Assembly (NCBI GenBank): GCA_009838765.1
Contig: VXQX01000086.1
Coordinates: 1-64,000, forward strand
Source of the DNA: Gemmatimonadales bacterium
Lineage (GTDB): Bacteria; Gemmatimonadota; Gemmatimonadetes; Palauibacterales; Palauibacteraceae
DNA length: 64,000 bases
Direction of reading: 5' to 3'
The notes under the pieces were generated by a model. The model was not told the origin of the DNA and did not search any database. It worked only from the letters and a program-made list of their open reading frames with translations. Position numbers and translations under genes: made by a program. This document shows, one piece after another, positions 8,944-16,415 of the stretch. Each line of letters begins with the position of its first letter. Positions within the stretch are counted from its first letter, which is position 1.

Positions 8944-10164
8944 GTGAACTCGCGAGGAGAGGTGCGGGTCCGGCTCTCGGGCCTGACGATCATCGCGCTC
9001 CTGGCGGCGGCCCTCGGCGGCCTGCGGCCCGCCGCCGCCCAGCTGACCGCGGCGGACTCCGCAGCCGTGCTCGTCGCGACGGCGGCCGATTTCGAGGAGC
9101 GCGGCGAACTCGAGGTCGCCCGGGCCCTGTATGAGGAGGTCGTCCGCCGCTACCCCGGCACTCCGGGTGCGGCGCTGGCCCGGGCTCGGCTGGAAGGGTT
9201 GGGGGCTCCGGCGGGGGCTGTACCGGCGGGGCTGGGGCAGGGCGGCGTCCTCCAGGACCGGCGCGGGGATACGGAGTTCCGCGTCTGGTCGACGCTCTAC
9301 GGGCTGTGGCTGGGGGGCGTGGCGGTGCCCATGCTGGCGGATGCGCGCAGTTCGGAGTCGCACGGCGTCGGTCTGCTGCTCGGCGGGCCGGTCGGTTACC
9401 TCGCTGGCCGCGTGTTCTCTCCTTCCCTCTCGGTGGGGCGGTCGCGCACGATCAGCTGGACCGGCACGTGGGGCACCTGGCAGGGCGTGGGCTGGGCGCA
9501 CGCGCTGAATCTGGGCGTCGATCCGGACTGCGAGTACTGCGATCCGGATGACCAGGAGGCCTTCACTGCGGCAGTGGCCGGCGGACTGGCCGGCATCGCC
9601 ACGGCCGCGCTCCTCGCGCGCGACACTTCGGAGGGTACGGCGTCGGCGACGTACCTCGGCAGCCTGTGGGGGACGTGGTTTGGCCTCGGGGGAGCGGTTG
9701 CGCTGGACCTGGAGGACGACGCGATGTGGGCGAGCACGCTGCTCGTGGGCAATGCGGGCCTGATCGCCGGCGCGCTGGCCGGGAGCCGATTCGACCTGTC
9801 CTCCCGTCGCGCGCACATGATCAGCCTCGGAGGTCTGATCGGTGGTTTCGGCGGAGTCGGCATCGCGCTCATTGCAAAGCCGGACAGCGACAGCGGCGCC
9901 TTCGCGATTCCGCTCGCGGCGAGCCTCGCGGGTCTGGGCCTGGGGGTCCTGCTGACCCCGGAGGACGACGGCGCTCCGGAGGGAGAGTCGAGCGCGGCCG
10001 GCGCGGCGTCCGGTTCGTTGTCGCCGGCCCTTCTGAACTGGTCGGACGGAGGGCGGCTCGAGGTCGGCCTCCCGCTACCGTTCGCCACGACCGTCGTCGA
10101 CCCGCGGCGGAACGGGCAGCGGCACACCGCCTGGAACGTCCCGCTCGTCAGCCTGCGCTTCTGA
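8944..10164 (+). CDS. Secreted or envelope protein, short TPR-like start plus glycine-rich hydrophobic domain
   Basis: About 406 residues. A signal peptide (about 10-32, ending RPAAAQ) precedes one TPR-like helix pair (AAVLVATAADFEERGELEVA, then YEEVVRRYPGTPGAALARARL). A long Gly/Ala-rich part follows with repeated hydrophobic segments (YGLWLGGVAVP, LLLGGPVGYLAG, LGGLIGGFGGVGIALI), probably a beta-barrel or membrane-associated domain. No family recognised. The start is uncertain: GTG at 8944 or 8962, the latter closer to GAGGAGA. It ends five bases before the SDR gene, so the two may be co-transcribed. Confidence 0.7.
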   Translation: MNSRGEVRVRLSGLTIIALLAAALGGLRPAAAQLTAADSAAVLVATAADFEERGELEVARALYEEVVRRYPGTPGAALARARLEGLGAPAGAVPAGLGQGGVLQDRRGDTEFRVWSTLYGLWLGGVAVPMLADARSSESHGVGLLLGGPVGYLAGRVFSPSLSVGRSRTISWTGTWGTWQGVGWAHALNLGVDPDCEYCDPDDQEAFTAAVAGGLAGIATAALLARDTSEGTASATYLGSLWGTWFGLGGAVALDLEDDAMWASTLLVGNAGLIAGALAGSRFDLSSRRAHMISLGGLIGGFGGVGIALIAKPDSDSGAFAIPLAASLAGLGLGVLLTPEDDGAPEGESSAAGAASGSLSPALLNWSDGGRLEVGLPLPFATTVVDPRRNGQRHTAWNVPLVSLRF

Positions 10165-10169
10165 GCCGT

Positions 10170-11177
10170 ATGCCGGACCGTCCGCTGAAAGACCGGGTGG
10201 CCGTCGTCGCCGGCGCGACGCGCGGCGCTGGGCGCGGCATCGCCCGCATGCTCGGCGAGGCGGGCGCCACCGTCTACTGCACCGGCCGCAGCGTCCGGCG
10301 CCATCCCGCCACGCCGGGACGCCCCGAGACGCTGGAGGAGACGGCGGAAATGGTGACGGCGGAGGGCGGCCGGGGGATCGCCGTCCGCACCGACCACACG
10401 GTCGAACCCGAGGTCGAGCGCCTCTTCGCCCGCGTCCGCGACGAGGCGGGCCGCCTCGACGTCCTCGTGAACGACATCTGGGGCGGCGACGCGCTGACCG
10501 AGTGGGGAAAGCCCTTCTGGGAACTCTCCGTCGCGCAGGGGGCGCAACTGCTGGAGCGTGCCGTCCACACCCACATCATCACGAGCCGGCACGGCGCCCC
10601 GCTGATGGTCGAGCGCAACGCCGGCCTCATCGTCGAAGTCACCGACGGCGACACGTTCGGCTACCGCGGCAACCTCATCTACGACCTGGCGAAGAACGCG
10701 GTCGTCCGGCTCGCCTACGCCATGGCCGCCGACCTCCACGCCCACGGCGTCACCGCGCTCGCGATCACCCCCGGCTTCCTGCGCTCCGAGGCGGTGCTCG
10801 ACCACTTCGGCGTCACCGAGGCCGGCTGGCGCGACGCGATCGAGAAGGACGAGTACTTCGCCGAGTCCGAGACGCCGTGCTACGTCGGCCGCGCGATCGC
10901 CGCCCTCGCGGCCGACCCGAACGTCGCGTCCAAGGCGGGCGGACTGTTCTCGAGCTGGACCCTGGCGAAAGAGTACGGCTTCACCGACGTCGACGGCCGC
11001 CGACCCGATTGGGGCACGTTCTTCCTCAGGAAGGTCGAAGAACTCCTCGAAAGGGACGCGCCGCCGAACGAGATGGATGTCTTCGTCATCCGCAGCCGGC
11101 TCTACCAGGCGGAACTCGACCCGTCCGCCAGTGACGAGGCCGACCGCCTCCGCGCCTGGCTCGCCCGCCACGAGTAG
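10170..11177 (+). CDS. Short-chain dehydrogenase/reductase
   Basis: 335 residues, longer than the usual 250 because of a C-terminal extension of about 70 residues. The Rossmann NAD(P) motif GATRGAGRGIA is near the N-terminus, followed by TGRS (NADP-type) and a modified NNAG region (VNDIWGG). The catalytic pair is in YDLAKNAV (YxxxK). The FFLRKVEELLERD tail seems specific to a subfamily found in many bacteria. Cytosolic; substrate unknown. The ATG at 10170 begins six bases after the previous stop. Confidence 0.88.
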   Translation: MPDRPLKDRVAVVAGATRGAGRGIARMLGEAGATVYCTGRSVRRHPATPGRPETLEETAEMVTAEGGRGIAVRTDHTVEPEVERLFARVRDEAGRLDVLVNDIWGGDALTEWGKPFWELSVAQGAQLLERAVHTHIITSRHGAPLMVERNAGLIVEVTDGDTFGYRGNLIYDLAKNAVVRLAYAMAADLHAHGVTALAITPGFLRSEAVLDHFGVTEAGWRDAIEKDEYFAESETPCYVGRAIAALAADPNVASKAGGLFSSWTLAKEYGFTDVDGRRPDWGTFFLRKVEELLERDAPPNEMDVFVIRSRLYQAELDPSASDEADRLRAWLARHE

Positions 11178-11232
11178 CGGATCTTCCGACCACGTTCCCG
11201 CGGGAACGCGCCGGAGCCGCTTGCGAGTCCAG

Positions 11233-11649
11233 CTACGAGACGGTCGGCGCTTCGAGTCCCGCCGCTCGTGCCGCGTCCCCGAGAGCCCGATCCAGCGTGG
11301 CAAGCGGCAATCGCATCCGGATGGCCAGTTCCAGATACATGGCATCGTAGACGGAGAGCCTGTGCGTATGGGCGACTTCGAGCACTGGTCCACGGATGCG
11401 GGATGTGGAAGCGGGATCGATCGTGAGCGGCAGCGCTTCCAGGTTTCGCCAGATCCGCGGCCAGTCGGTTTCGGCGATCCGCCCTCGGCGCGTACCGACG
11501 AGCAGCACGTTCGCGACCTCGACCGGCCACAGGGACGGAACGAACGCTCGGCCCTCCCTCAGGGCATCCCGGAGCCGAGCGGTCTCCTCGGTCGCCTCGT
11601 CCGGGAACACCCAGGCCATCGTGACGGAACAGTCGAGCACGAACGTCAA
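11233..11649 (-). CDS. vapC: PIN-domain ribonuclease toxin, VapC family
   Basis: 138 residues, normal for VapC. The PIN acidic residues are visible: Asp6 (FVLDCSV), Glu in WPVEVANVLL, Asp in SVYDAMYLELA and Asp in LATLDRAL. These bind Mg2+/Mn2+ for cleavage of RNA, typically tRNA or rRNA. The gene overlaps the antitoxin stop by four bases (ATGA), so translation is coupled. Toxicity would be neutralised by the upstream antitoxin. Confidence 0.93.
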   Translation of the reverse strand: MTFVLDCSVTMAWVFPDEATEETARLRDALREGRAFVPSLWPVEVANVLLVGTRRGRIAETDWPRIWRNLEALPLTIDPASTSRIRGPVLEVAHTHRLSVYDAMYLELAIRMRLPLATLDRALGDAARAAGLEAPTVS

Positions 11650-11888
11650 CGCCGGCGACCCTCCTCGATCATATCCCGAACGGAGAGCCCGCCGAGACTG
11701 TGCGTCTCCTGGAACGCCTTCAGGTCGTCGATCGCCGCTTGAACCTTGTCCGGGTCGGTCGGACGGAAGGGGATCAACTCCGCAACCGGACGGCCGTGTC
11801 TCGTGATGACGAAGCGCTCCCCCGTCTGCACGCGCCGCAGGAGGCGGGGCAGGTGCGTCTTGGCTTCAAAGGCGCCGATGTCCGGCAT
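11646..11888 (-). CDS. vapB: Phd/YefM-type antitoxin of the VapC toxin
   Basis: 80 residues from the ATG at 11888, which has GAGAGGGAAC upstream. MPDIGAFEAKTHLPRLLRRV and GERFVITRHGRPVAELIP are typical of the Phd/YefM DNA-binding fold, and the C-terminal half (LGGLSVRDMIEEGRR) is the toxin-binding tail. It represses its own operon and inhibits VapC. An in-frame start at 11921 would place the start inside the putative operator, so it is disfavoured. Confidence 0.9.
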   Translation of the reverse strand: MPDIGAFEAKTHLPRLLRRVQTGERFVITRHGRPVAELIPFRPTDPDKVQAAIDDLKAFQETHSLGGLSVRDMIEEGRRR

Positions 11889-11920
11889 GACGTGTTCCCT
11901 CTCTCGAAATCCAGATTCCA

Positions 11921-11937
11921 ACTAGACTGATACTAGT
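11921..11937 (-). promoter_or_regulatory. Candidate operator of the vapBC operon
   Basis: An inverted repeat ACTAG-N7-CTAGT, overlapping the palindrome ACTAGT, lies 33 bases upstream of the antitoxin start in an AT-richer patch. Autoregulation through such a site is usual for Phd-family antitoxins; that this particular repeat is the operator is inferred. Confidence 0.45.
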
Positions 11938-12255
11938 CCGAATTGGCGAGACCACGCAACGTTCCCGCGTGGCGCACGCACCCCATTCTGGCTCCGGCGC
12001 GACGTTGACGCAGAATGCTTCAGCCCGCCCGACCAGGACATCGCGGGTGCCACGCGGCCTCGGCAGTTCTGAACGGTGGAAAGTCGCCGTCACCCGACAA
12101 CTACGCACCGGGAAACGACATTGCATGCGGTCCGGCTCTGCCCCAACGTGTCACACAATCCGGCAGGGCCAGCACGATGTCCTCGTTCCGCCGGAACGGA
12201 TTGCCGGGCGAGCCGTCGCTGACCGACCACGACAGGACGACGATCATGGATCATA
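11938..12255. other. Gene-free stretch between vapBC and the peptide island
   Basis: No convincing coding frame, RNA or mobile-element end was seen. Short open frames here have no recognisable sequence and no ribosome-binding site. Together with 12256-12331 it forms the largest gene-free gap in the window and marks the switch from GC-rich flank to the less GC-rich island. Confidence 0.6.
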
Positions 12256-12290
12256 CGAATCGAGCGATAATCGCTATGCGAATCGAGGCT
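12256..12290 (+). promoter_or_regulatory. Repeated CGAATCGAG motif and palindrome upstream of the peptide operon
   Basis: CGAATCGAG occurs at 12256-12264 and again at 12279-12287, 23 bases apart. Between them is the palindrome GCGATAATCGC, whose GATAAT resembles a -10 box. The C39 peptidase gene starts about 45 bases downstream. The same motif occurs once more at 16396-16404, just before the AraC-type regulator, suggesting a shared operator. Confidence 0.45.
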
Positions 12291-12331
12291 AACCGACCGG
12301 CCCTAGTTGTTGCGACTACGGAAGCATAGAA

Positions 12332-12922
12332 GTGCGCCTCCGTCGGAAGACGCTCGCCGTATTGTTCCTCGCTGGGATCGGATCTGCTTCCGCCGGGGCT
12401 GCTGGGATGTCGTCGGATCCGCTTGTGCTGTGGAGGTCCATGGCCTTCGTCAAGGCAAAGGTTGGTGGCGCCGACTTCAGGCCGTCCCGGGATGTGATTC
12501 GCCAACGGTCATTCCACGACTGCGGCCCGGCGGCACTCGTGAACTACCTGACAGTACTGGGCGCAGCCTCAATACCCGCACCGGACTCCATCGCTGCTGT
12601 AGCAGGCACCACTTATTCAGGAACCGCTTTACGCGGGCTGGTCGTGGCAGCTCAGGAAGTTCTGGGGTTCAGACCGGTGGTGGGACGCTTGGATCCTTCA
12701 CGGATCGGAGTAGACCATTTGCCTCTACTTGCGTGGTTTGATAAGCGCCACTTCGTCGTCGTCGCCGATCGCGACGCCGATGGGCGCTTCACCGTTCTCG
12801 ACCCGTTGCTGGGACGCTATGTGCTCTCCCCAGACAAACTGACGCGCCGATGGACCGGCGAGGCCATGTGGGTGCCGCCGGAGCATACACGTGTTCGGGG
12901 TTCACCGTTCCCTTCATCGTAG
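12332..12922 (+). CDS. Secreted C39-family cysteine peptidase
   Basis: 196 residues from GTG 12332 (GGAAG upstream). A signal peptide (about 1-24) is followed by a C39 domain: oxyanion Gln58 and nucleophile Cys64 in QRSFHDCGPAAL, catalytic His140 in DKRHFVVVADRD and Asp157 in FTVLDP. C39 domains normally form the N-terminus of bacteriocin exporters and cut leader peptides. Here the domain stands alone and is exported, so it would act in the periplasm or outside. It is the first gene of a run with two small peptides, a thioredoxin-like protein and an ABC transporter. Processing of those peptides is inferred from position. Confidence 0.85.
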   Translation: MRLRRKTLAVLFLAGIGSASAGAAGMSSDPLVLWRSMAFVKAKVGGADFRPSRDVIRQRSFHDCGPAALVNYLTVLGAASIPAPDSIAAVAGTTYSGTALRGLVVAAQEVLGFRPVVGRLDPSRIGVDHLPLLAWFDKRHFVVVADRDADGRFTVLDPLLGRYVLSPDKLTRRWTGEAMWVPPEHTRVRGSPFPSS

Positions 12923-12933
12923 GAGGCAACAGA

Positions 12934-13215
12934 ATGAAAAGAACAATGATCGCCTTGGCCCTCACCCTCACCTCGGTGGTGGGATCCATGAAGGAGCAAC
13001 CGGTGGCTCCGGCGACACCGATGCCTACCCCCACCCCAGAGGTCGTGGGCACGGGTTGGGTGGCCGCCATGGCCTGCGCCGGGTGCGTGAGCGTCGCCGG
13101 TCTAACCGTTGCTAGTGGCGGCTGGATAGCCTTGGCGGCCGCCGCCATCACAAATCCGAAGGGATTGGCCGTAACGGCAGGATGCATCGGTGCGTGCGTC
13201 CGAGCGTTTGATTGA
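12934..13215 (+). CDS. Small secreted four-cysteine peptide A (candidate bacteriocin-like precursor)
   Basis: 93 residues from ATG 12934, with a perfect AGGAGG seven bases upstream. A Sec-type signal (about 1-18) is followed by a Pro/Thr-rich spacer (APATPMPTPTPE), then VVGTGW at 37-42. The hydrophobic Gly/Ala-rich core has Cys48, Cys51, Cys84 and Cys88, with NPKG before the last pair. Peptide B, encoded next, shares VVGTGW-x5-C-x-G-C and the CxxC...CxxxC layout. I know no named family; the look is that of a hydrophobic disulfide-stabilised bacteriocin, somewhat like halocin C8-type peptides, but this is a comparison only. It lies 11 bases after the C39 gene. Confidence 0.8.
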   Translation: MKRTMIALALTLTSVVGSMKEQPVAPATPMPTPTPEVVGTGWVAAMACAGCVSVAGLTVASGGWIALAAAAITNPKGLAVTAGCIGACVRAFD

Positions 13216-13249
13216 GAAGCTTGACCGAAGGACTTGAGGAGGGTGTATC

Positions 13250-13564
13250 GTGAAGAAGATTACGCGTGGAATTGCAACCCTGTTTCTCTGTGCGACGTTG
13301 ACCGCTACTTTCGTCGCAGTGCCGCCGGTTACGGGGAGCACAGGACAAGTCTTGACCGATCTACCGGCGCTTGCGGAGGCGGCGTCCGGAGGCGACGAGG
13401 TCGTTGGTACCGGCTGGCTGGATAAGCTTGCCTGCATCGGTTGCATGGCTGGCATCGGCTTCGTGTCGGGTGGGACCGTAGTGGGCTTCCTGGCAGTTGC
13501 TACGATCTTTCCTGAGGGAGTCGTAGCCTGTGCGATGGGGTGCTATCTCGCATACAAGGAATGA
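13250..13564 (+). CDS. Small secreted four-cysteine peptide B (paired with peptide A)
   Basis: 104 residues from GTG 13250, with GAGGAGGG upstream. The signal peptide (about 1-30) ends VTGS, like VVGS in peptide A. A spacer (LTDLPALAEAASGGDE) precedes VVGTGW at 51-56. The core has Cys62, Cys65, Cys94 and Cys98, plus FPEG before the last pair; an additional Cys14 lies in the signal. It contains a GG before the core, but peptide A does not, so a classical double-glycine leader shared by both is unlikely. The two peptides probably arose by duplication and may act together. Confidence 0.8.
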   Translation: MKKITRGIATLFLCATLTATFVAVPPVTGSTGQVLTDLPALAEAASGGDEVVGTGWLDKLACIGCMAGIGFVSGGTVVGFLAVATIFPEGVVACAMGCYLAYKE

Positions 13565-13596
13565 CTAGCTGAGCCTTCAACAAATCGCTCATTTCC

Positions 13597-14154
13597 GTGA
13601 CGGTGGAGCGTCGTTTGGCGGCGGTTGGCCCTACGCTACCGGTCTGGCAGCCGAGGGCCGCCGCCTTGGGCGTCATCACTGGAGTAATAGCTCTCGCTGT
13701 GTCCTCCCTCTGGCTTGGCCGCAGCTCCATTGCGGCTCGGACTCCCGACGCACCGCCGGTGCTGTCCCGTCAGGTCACGCCGAACGTCATCGAACTGGCA
13801 CTCGATGAAGAACCTGCGGGGCTCACAATTCTGCTCTACGTTACGGAGGAATGTCCGTATTGCCGTGAAGAACTTCAGCTCTGGAGTGAGATGCACGCTC
13901 CCGGACGCAAAGGCGTGCCGCGCATCATCATTGTGTCGCCATCGCCGCTTCCCGCCTCGCATCGACTGCCACCGGCGAAGCTGGTTACCGATACGTCCGG
14001 CCTCCTGGGTCGTGAGTTGGGCGTGCGGGCGGTGCCCTCGCTCTTCGTCGTGGACGCCACGGGCACCGTGATTGAGGCTCGCGCCGGTGTCAGCAAGCCC
14101 GGCAGGATCAAGGCTCTCCTGCACGGCACGACCTTCCACCAGCATCTGCCATAG
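13597..14154 (+). CDS. Membrane-anchored thioredoxin-like protein (TlpA/MauD type)
   Basis: 185 residues from GTG 13597. One transmembrane anchor (about 22-40) is followed by a periplasmic thioredoxin fold with active site Cys86-Pro-Tyr-Cys89 (EECPYCREEL) and the cis-proline region VRAVPSLFVVD. It would form, reduce or shuffle disulfides outside the cytoplasm. It lies 32 bases after peptide B, so the four-cysteine peptides are its most likely substrates (inference). CPYC is also seen in glutaredoxins; the rest fits TlpA/MauD better. Confidence 0.85.
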   Translation: MTVERRLAAVGPTLPVWQPRAAALGVITGVIALAVSSLWLGRSSIAARTPDAPPVLSRQVTPNVIELALDEEPAGLTILLYVTEECPYCREELQLWSEMHAPGRKGVPRIIIVSPSPLPASHRLPPAKLVTDTSGLLGRELGVRAVPSLFVVDATGTVIEARAGVSKPGRIKALLHGTTFHQHLP

Positions 14155-14162
14155 CGACCTCG

Positions 14163-14813
14163 ATGGGTAGGCCGTCTCCGTCTCCGTTGCGACGCATTAG
14201 GCGTCAACTCCTCTACATCGTACCGGATCCGGCGGATATCCAGAGCAGCGCCCCGGTACTTGTGCCGTTCTTGATCGTCGTCATTATGAACTTCATTGGT
14301 GCTCGGGCCGTCCGCAATCTAGTTGCTCCGCCGGGTCAGTCAGCGACGGCTATTGACCTGTTGTTCAATCTGTTAGCCTTCCTTAGTCCTATCATAATCC
14401 TGGTTAAGGCCCTAGCAGCTACCACCGTCACCTGGGCGGTCCTCACGCTGATGTCGGTACGGGCGCGGCTTCGCACTCTCATGTCGATTCACATGTACTG
14501 TGCCATGCCATTAGCCCTCCCTCCAATTGTAATGACGCTGTTTGTCCGTTATGGGGGCGCGGGATCGTCAGAGCTTCAGAATCTCCGCATTCCCTTAGGC
14601 TTGGATTTGCTTCTTGATCCTGGCCTCAGTCCCGCGGCCGTCGCCCTCGTACAACAAGTGACGTTTTTTCACGTCCTATGGGCGATTCTGCTGTGCTGGT
14701 TGCTCCGCCGGGGCGCGGACGTCCCGGGTAGGACAGCACTCGTCGTCGCTTTGGCTCTTTGGGGACTCGGCACCGGATTTGCCGTAATCAGGGCAATGGC
14801 GTTACCTGCTTGA
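14163..14813 (+). CDS. Polytopic membrane protein of the peptide island
   Basis: 216 residues with about five hydrophobic segments, for example VLVPFLIVVIMNFIGA, LLFNLLAFLSPIIILVKALA and VLWAILLCWLL. No family was recognised; the topology recalls Yip1-like or ABC-accessory proteins. It starts eight bases after the thioredoxin-like gene and 30 bases before the ABC ATPase, so a role in export or immunity with that transporter is likely. The DNA is clearly less GC-rich than the flanks. Confidence 0.7.
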   Translation: MGRPSPSPLRRIRRQLLYIVPDPADIQSSAPVLVPFLIVVIMNFIGARAVRNLVAPPGQSATAIDLLFNLLAFLSPIIILVKALAATTVTWAVLTLMSVRARLRTLMSIHMYCAMPLALPPIVMTLFVRYGGAGSSELQNLRIPLGLDLLLDPGLSPAAVALVQQVTFFHVLWAILLCWLLRRGADVPGRTALVVALALWGLGTGFAVIRAMALPA

Positions 14814-14843
14814 CGTTCAACATCCGCTATTCTCGGAGAAGTC

Positions 14844-15563
14844 ATGATCACCGATGACGTCAGGATCGAACTGCGATCAGTATCCGTGAAGTATCCGCTG
14901 TTCGAACTCCAGCCTCTCGACCTTCACCTTGCGGCGGGGGAGCGGGTGGCCCTAGTGGGTCCAAACGGGGCCGGGAAGACCACGATCCTTCGAGCGCTTG
15001 CTGGCCGACTCCCGTCATATGGGGGTGAGATTCTATTCGATAATGTAGAGGCCCGCACGCTGCTGCGTCGCCTCAAGAACCACGTCGGGGTCATGCCGGA
15101 AAATCTCCTCTGCTATGGCTGGATGACCGTCCGGCAACACTTCGACTTCATGACGCAGTTCTTTGATGAGTGGGATCGCGAATATGAGACCGCACTAATA
15201 GACCGATTCGAGATTCCAGAGAAGGGAGTTCTGGCGCAACTGTCAAACGGCACGCGAGCCAAAGTCGCCTTCGTGTCGGCCGAGGCCTTCCGGCCTCCCG
15301 TCCTGCTCCTTGACGAGCCGACGGCGGGTCTGGATCCGGTCATGCGTCGGACTCTCATTGATGCAGTAATCGATATCGTCGACGCGGATCGGCGGAGGCT
15401 CGTCCTGTTCTCGACTCACATCCTTGAAGATGTCGAATGGCTCGCTGAGCGTGTGCTGGTAATGATTGAGGGACATCTCAAGGCTGACTGCTCGGTGGAT
15501 GAAATACGAACAAACGGCCCGACCCTACCAGCGGCGCTGTATACACTCCTGGAGACTGAATGA
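14844..15563 (+). CDS. ABC transporter ATP-binding protein
   Basis: 239 residues, one nucleotide-binding domain. Walker A is GPNGAGKT (39-46), Walker B is LLLDEP with TAGLDP following, and the switch histidine is in STHILED. The signature motif is LSNGTRAK instead of LSGGQ, with Asn and Thr at positions usually Gly and Gln; this is common in the multidrug/bacteriocin-immunity (CcmA/YtrB) group. The stop overlaps the permease start by four bases. It may export or protect against peptides A and B. Confidence 0.92.
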   Translation: MITDDVRIELRSVSVKYPLFELQPLDLHLAAGERVALVGPNGAGKTTILRALAGRLPSYGGEILFDNVEARTLLRRLKNHVGVMPENLLCYGWMTVRQHFDFMTQFFDEWDREYETALIDRFEIPEKGVLAQLSNGTRAKVAFVSAEAFRPPVLLLDEPTAGLDPVMRRTLIDAVIDIVDADRRRLVLFSTHILEDVEWLAERVLVMIEGHLKADCSVDEIRTNGPTLPAALYTLLETE

Positions 15564-16267
15564 ACCTGCGACACGTTAGCACTCTGGTTCACTTAGAGGG
15601 TCGTCGGGGCGGACGCCTGTTAGCCCGCATGTATCTGTTTGGATTGGCGCTGATGGTCGTCTTCGCGGTGCTCGGGAGAGCCTCGGGGGAAAATATTTTG
15701 GCCGTCATCATGGGAGGGACCATCGGAACGGTCCTGCTGATCCCGCTCACAGTCGGCCGCGACAAGGTTGAGCGGACGCTGGAATTCCTGCTATCTCTGC
15801 CGGTGACTGTACAGGAACTTGTGGCGGCCAGATTCGCCGCCGCCGCGCTTAGCCTCCTTCCTGGATCAGTGGCGACGGGCGTGGCACTCGCGCTGCTCCC
15901 GCTTCCCCTTGAACTCGGATTCATGGAGGGAATCCCGGCATTCGCAATAGCTTTCGCGTTCTGGATGCTCTTGACAGTTGTGGCCTGGATCCTGGCTGCG
16001 TTCGCTGCGGCTTTCGATCTGTCGACTGCGGTCGGCTGGCCGCTGGGTATTTTCGTGGGCCTTTGCCTAATCTTACCTTGGACTATTCGTACGTTCGGTC
16101 CGAGTGATCCTGGTCAGGCGCTCGTGTGGTTTCTTCTGCAACCGTTCGCGGGAGCGGTGCTTGCTGCCGTGGCGACGGTGGCGTTGATTGCGACCTCGGT
16201 GGCCGCGTTCTTGCTCGCGTGCAGGGGGTTTGTAACCTACACGGAGCGTGGCGAGACACCTCTGTGA
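15560..16267 (+). CDS. ABC-2 type transporter permease
   Basis: 235 residues with six hydrophobic segments, translationally coupled to the ATPase gene. The loop GRDKVERTLEFLLSLPVTVQELVAARFAA is split between the first and second helix groups as in ABC-2 permeases, where the ERTLEFLLSLPV pattern is typical. Together with the ATPase, and perhaps the membrane protein at 14163, it forms one transporter for export or self-immunity. Confidence 0.88.
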   Translation: MNLRHVSTLVHLEGRRGGRLLARMYLFGLALMVVFAVLGRASGENILAVIMGGTIGTVLLIPLTVGRDKVERTLEFLLSLPVTVQELVAARFAAAALSLLPGSVATGVALALLPLPLELGFMEGIPAFAIAFAFWMLLTVVAWILAAFAAAFDLSTAVGWPLGIFVGLCLILPWTIRTFGPSDPGQALVWFLLQPFAGAVLAAVATVALIATSVAAFLLACRGFVTYTERGETPL

Positions 16268-16394
16268 TGTGCGGCATTGGCGGCCAGACACGATGGATCG
16301 GTTCGTCGTTTGCAGCCGGTCCTACTAGGCGGAGCTCGGCCGGTCCGCCGCCATCGCAACCTGATCCGAGTCGAGTGTATCCGGGTGCGACCCC

Positions 16395-16407
16395 GCGAAT
16401 CGAGGCT
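16395..16407 (+). repeat. Second copy of a 13-bp repeat bounding the peptide island
   Basis: GCGAATCGAGGCT occurs here and at 12278-12290, in direct orientation, one copy just upstream of the peptide operon and one just before the AraC-type gene. It contains the 9-bp CGAATCGAG motif. It could be a regulator-binding site or a target duplication left by insertion of the island; the sequence alone cannot decide. Confidence 0.5.
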
Positions 16408-16415
16408 GATACCAC

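Noticed and set aside
13250-13564. Classical double-glycine leader for the C39 peptidase
   Set aside because: Only peptide B has GG before the core, and both peptides have Sec-like signals; the shared feature is VVGTGW, not GG.
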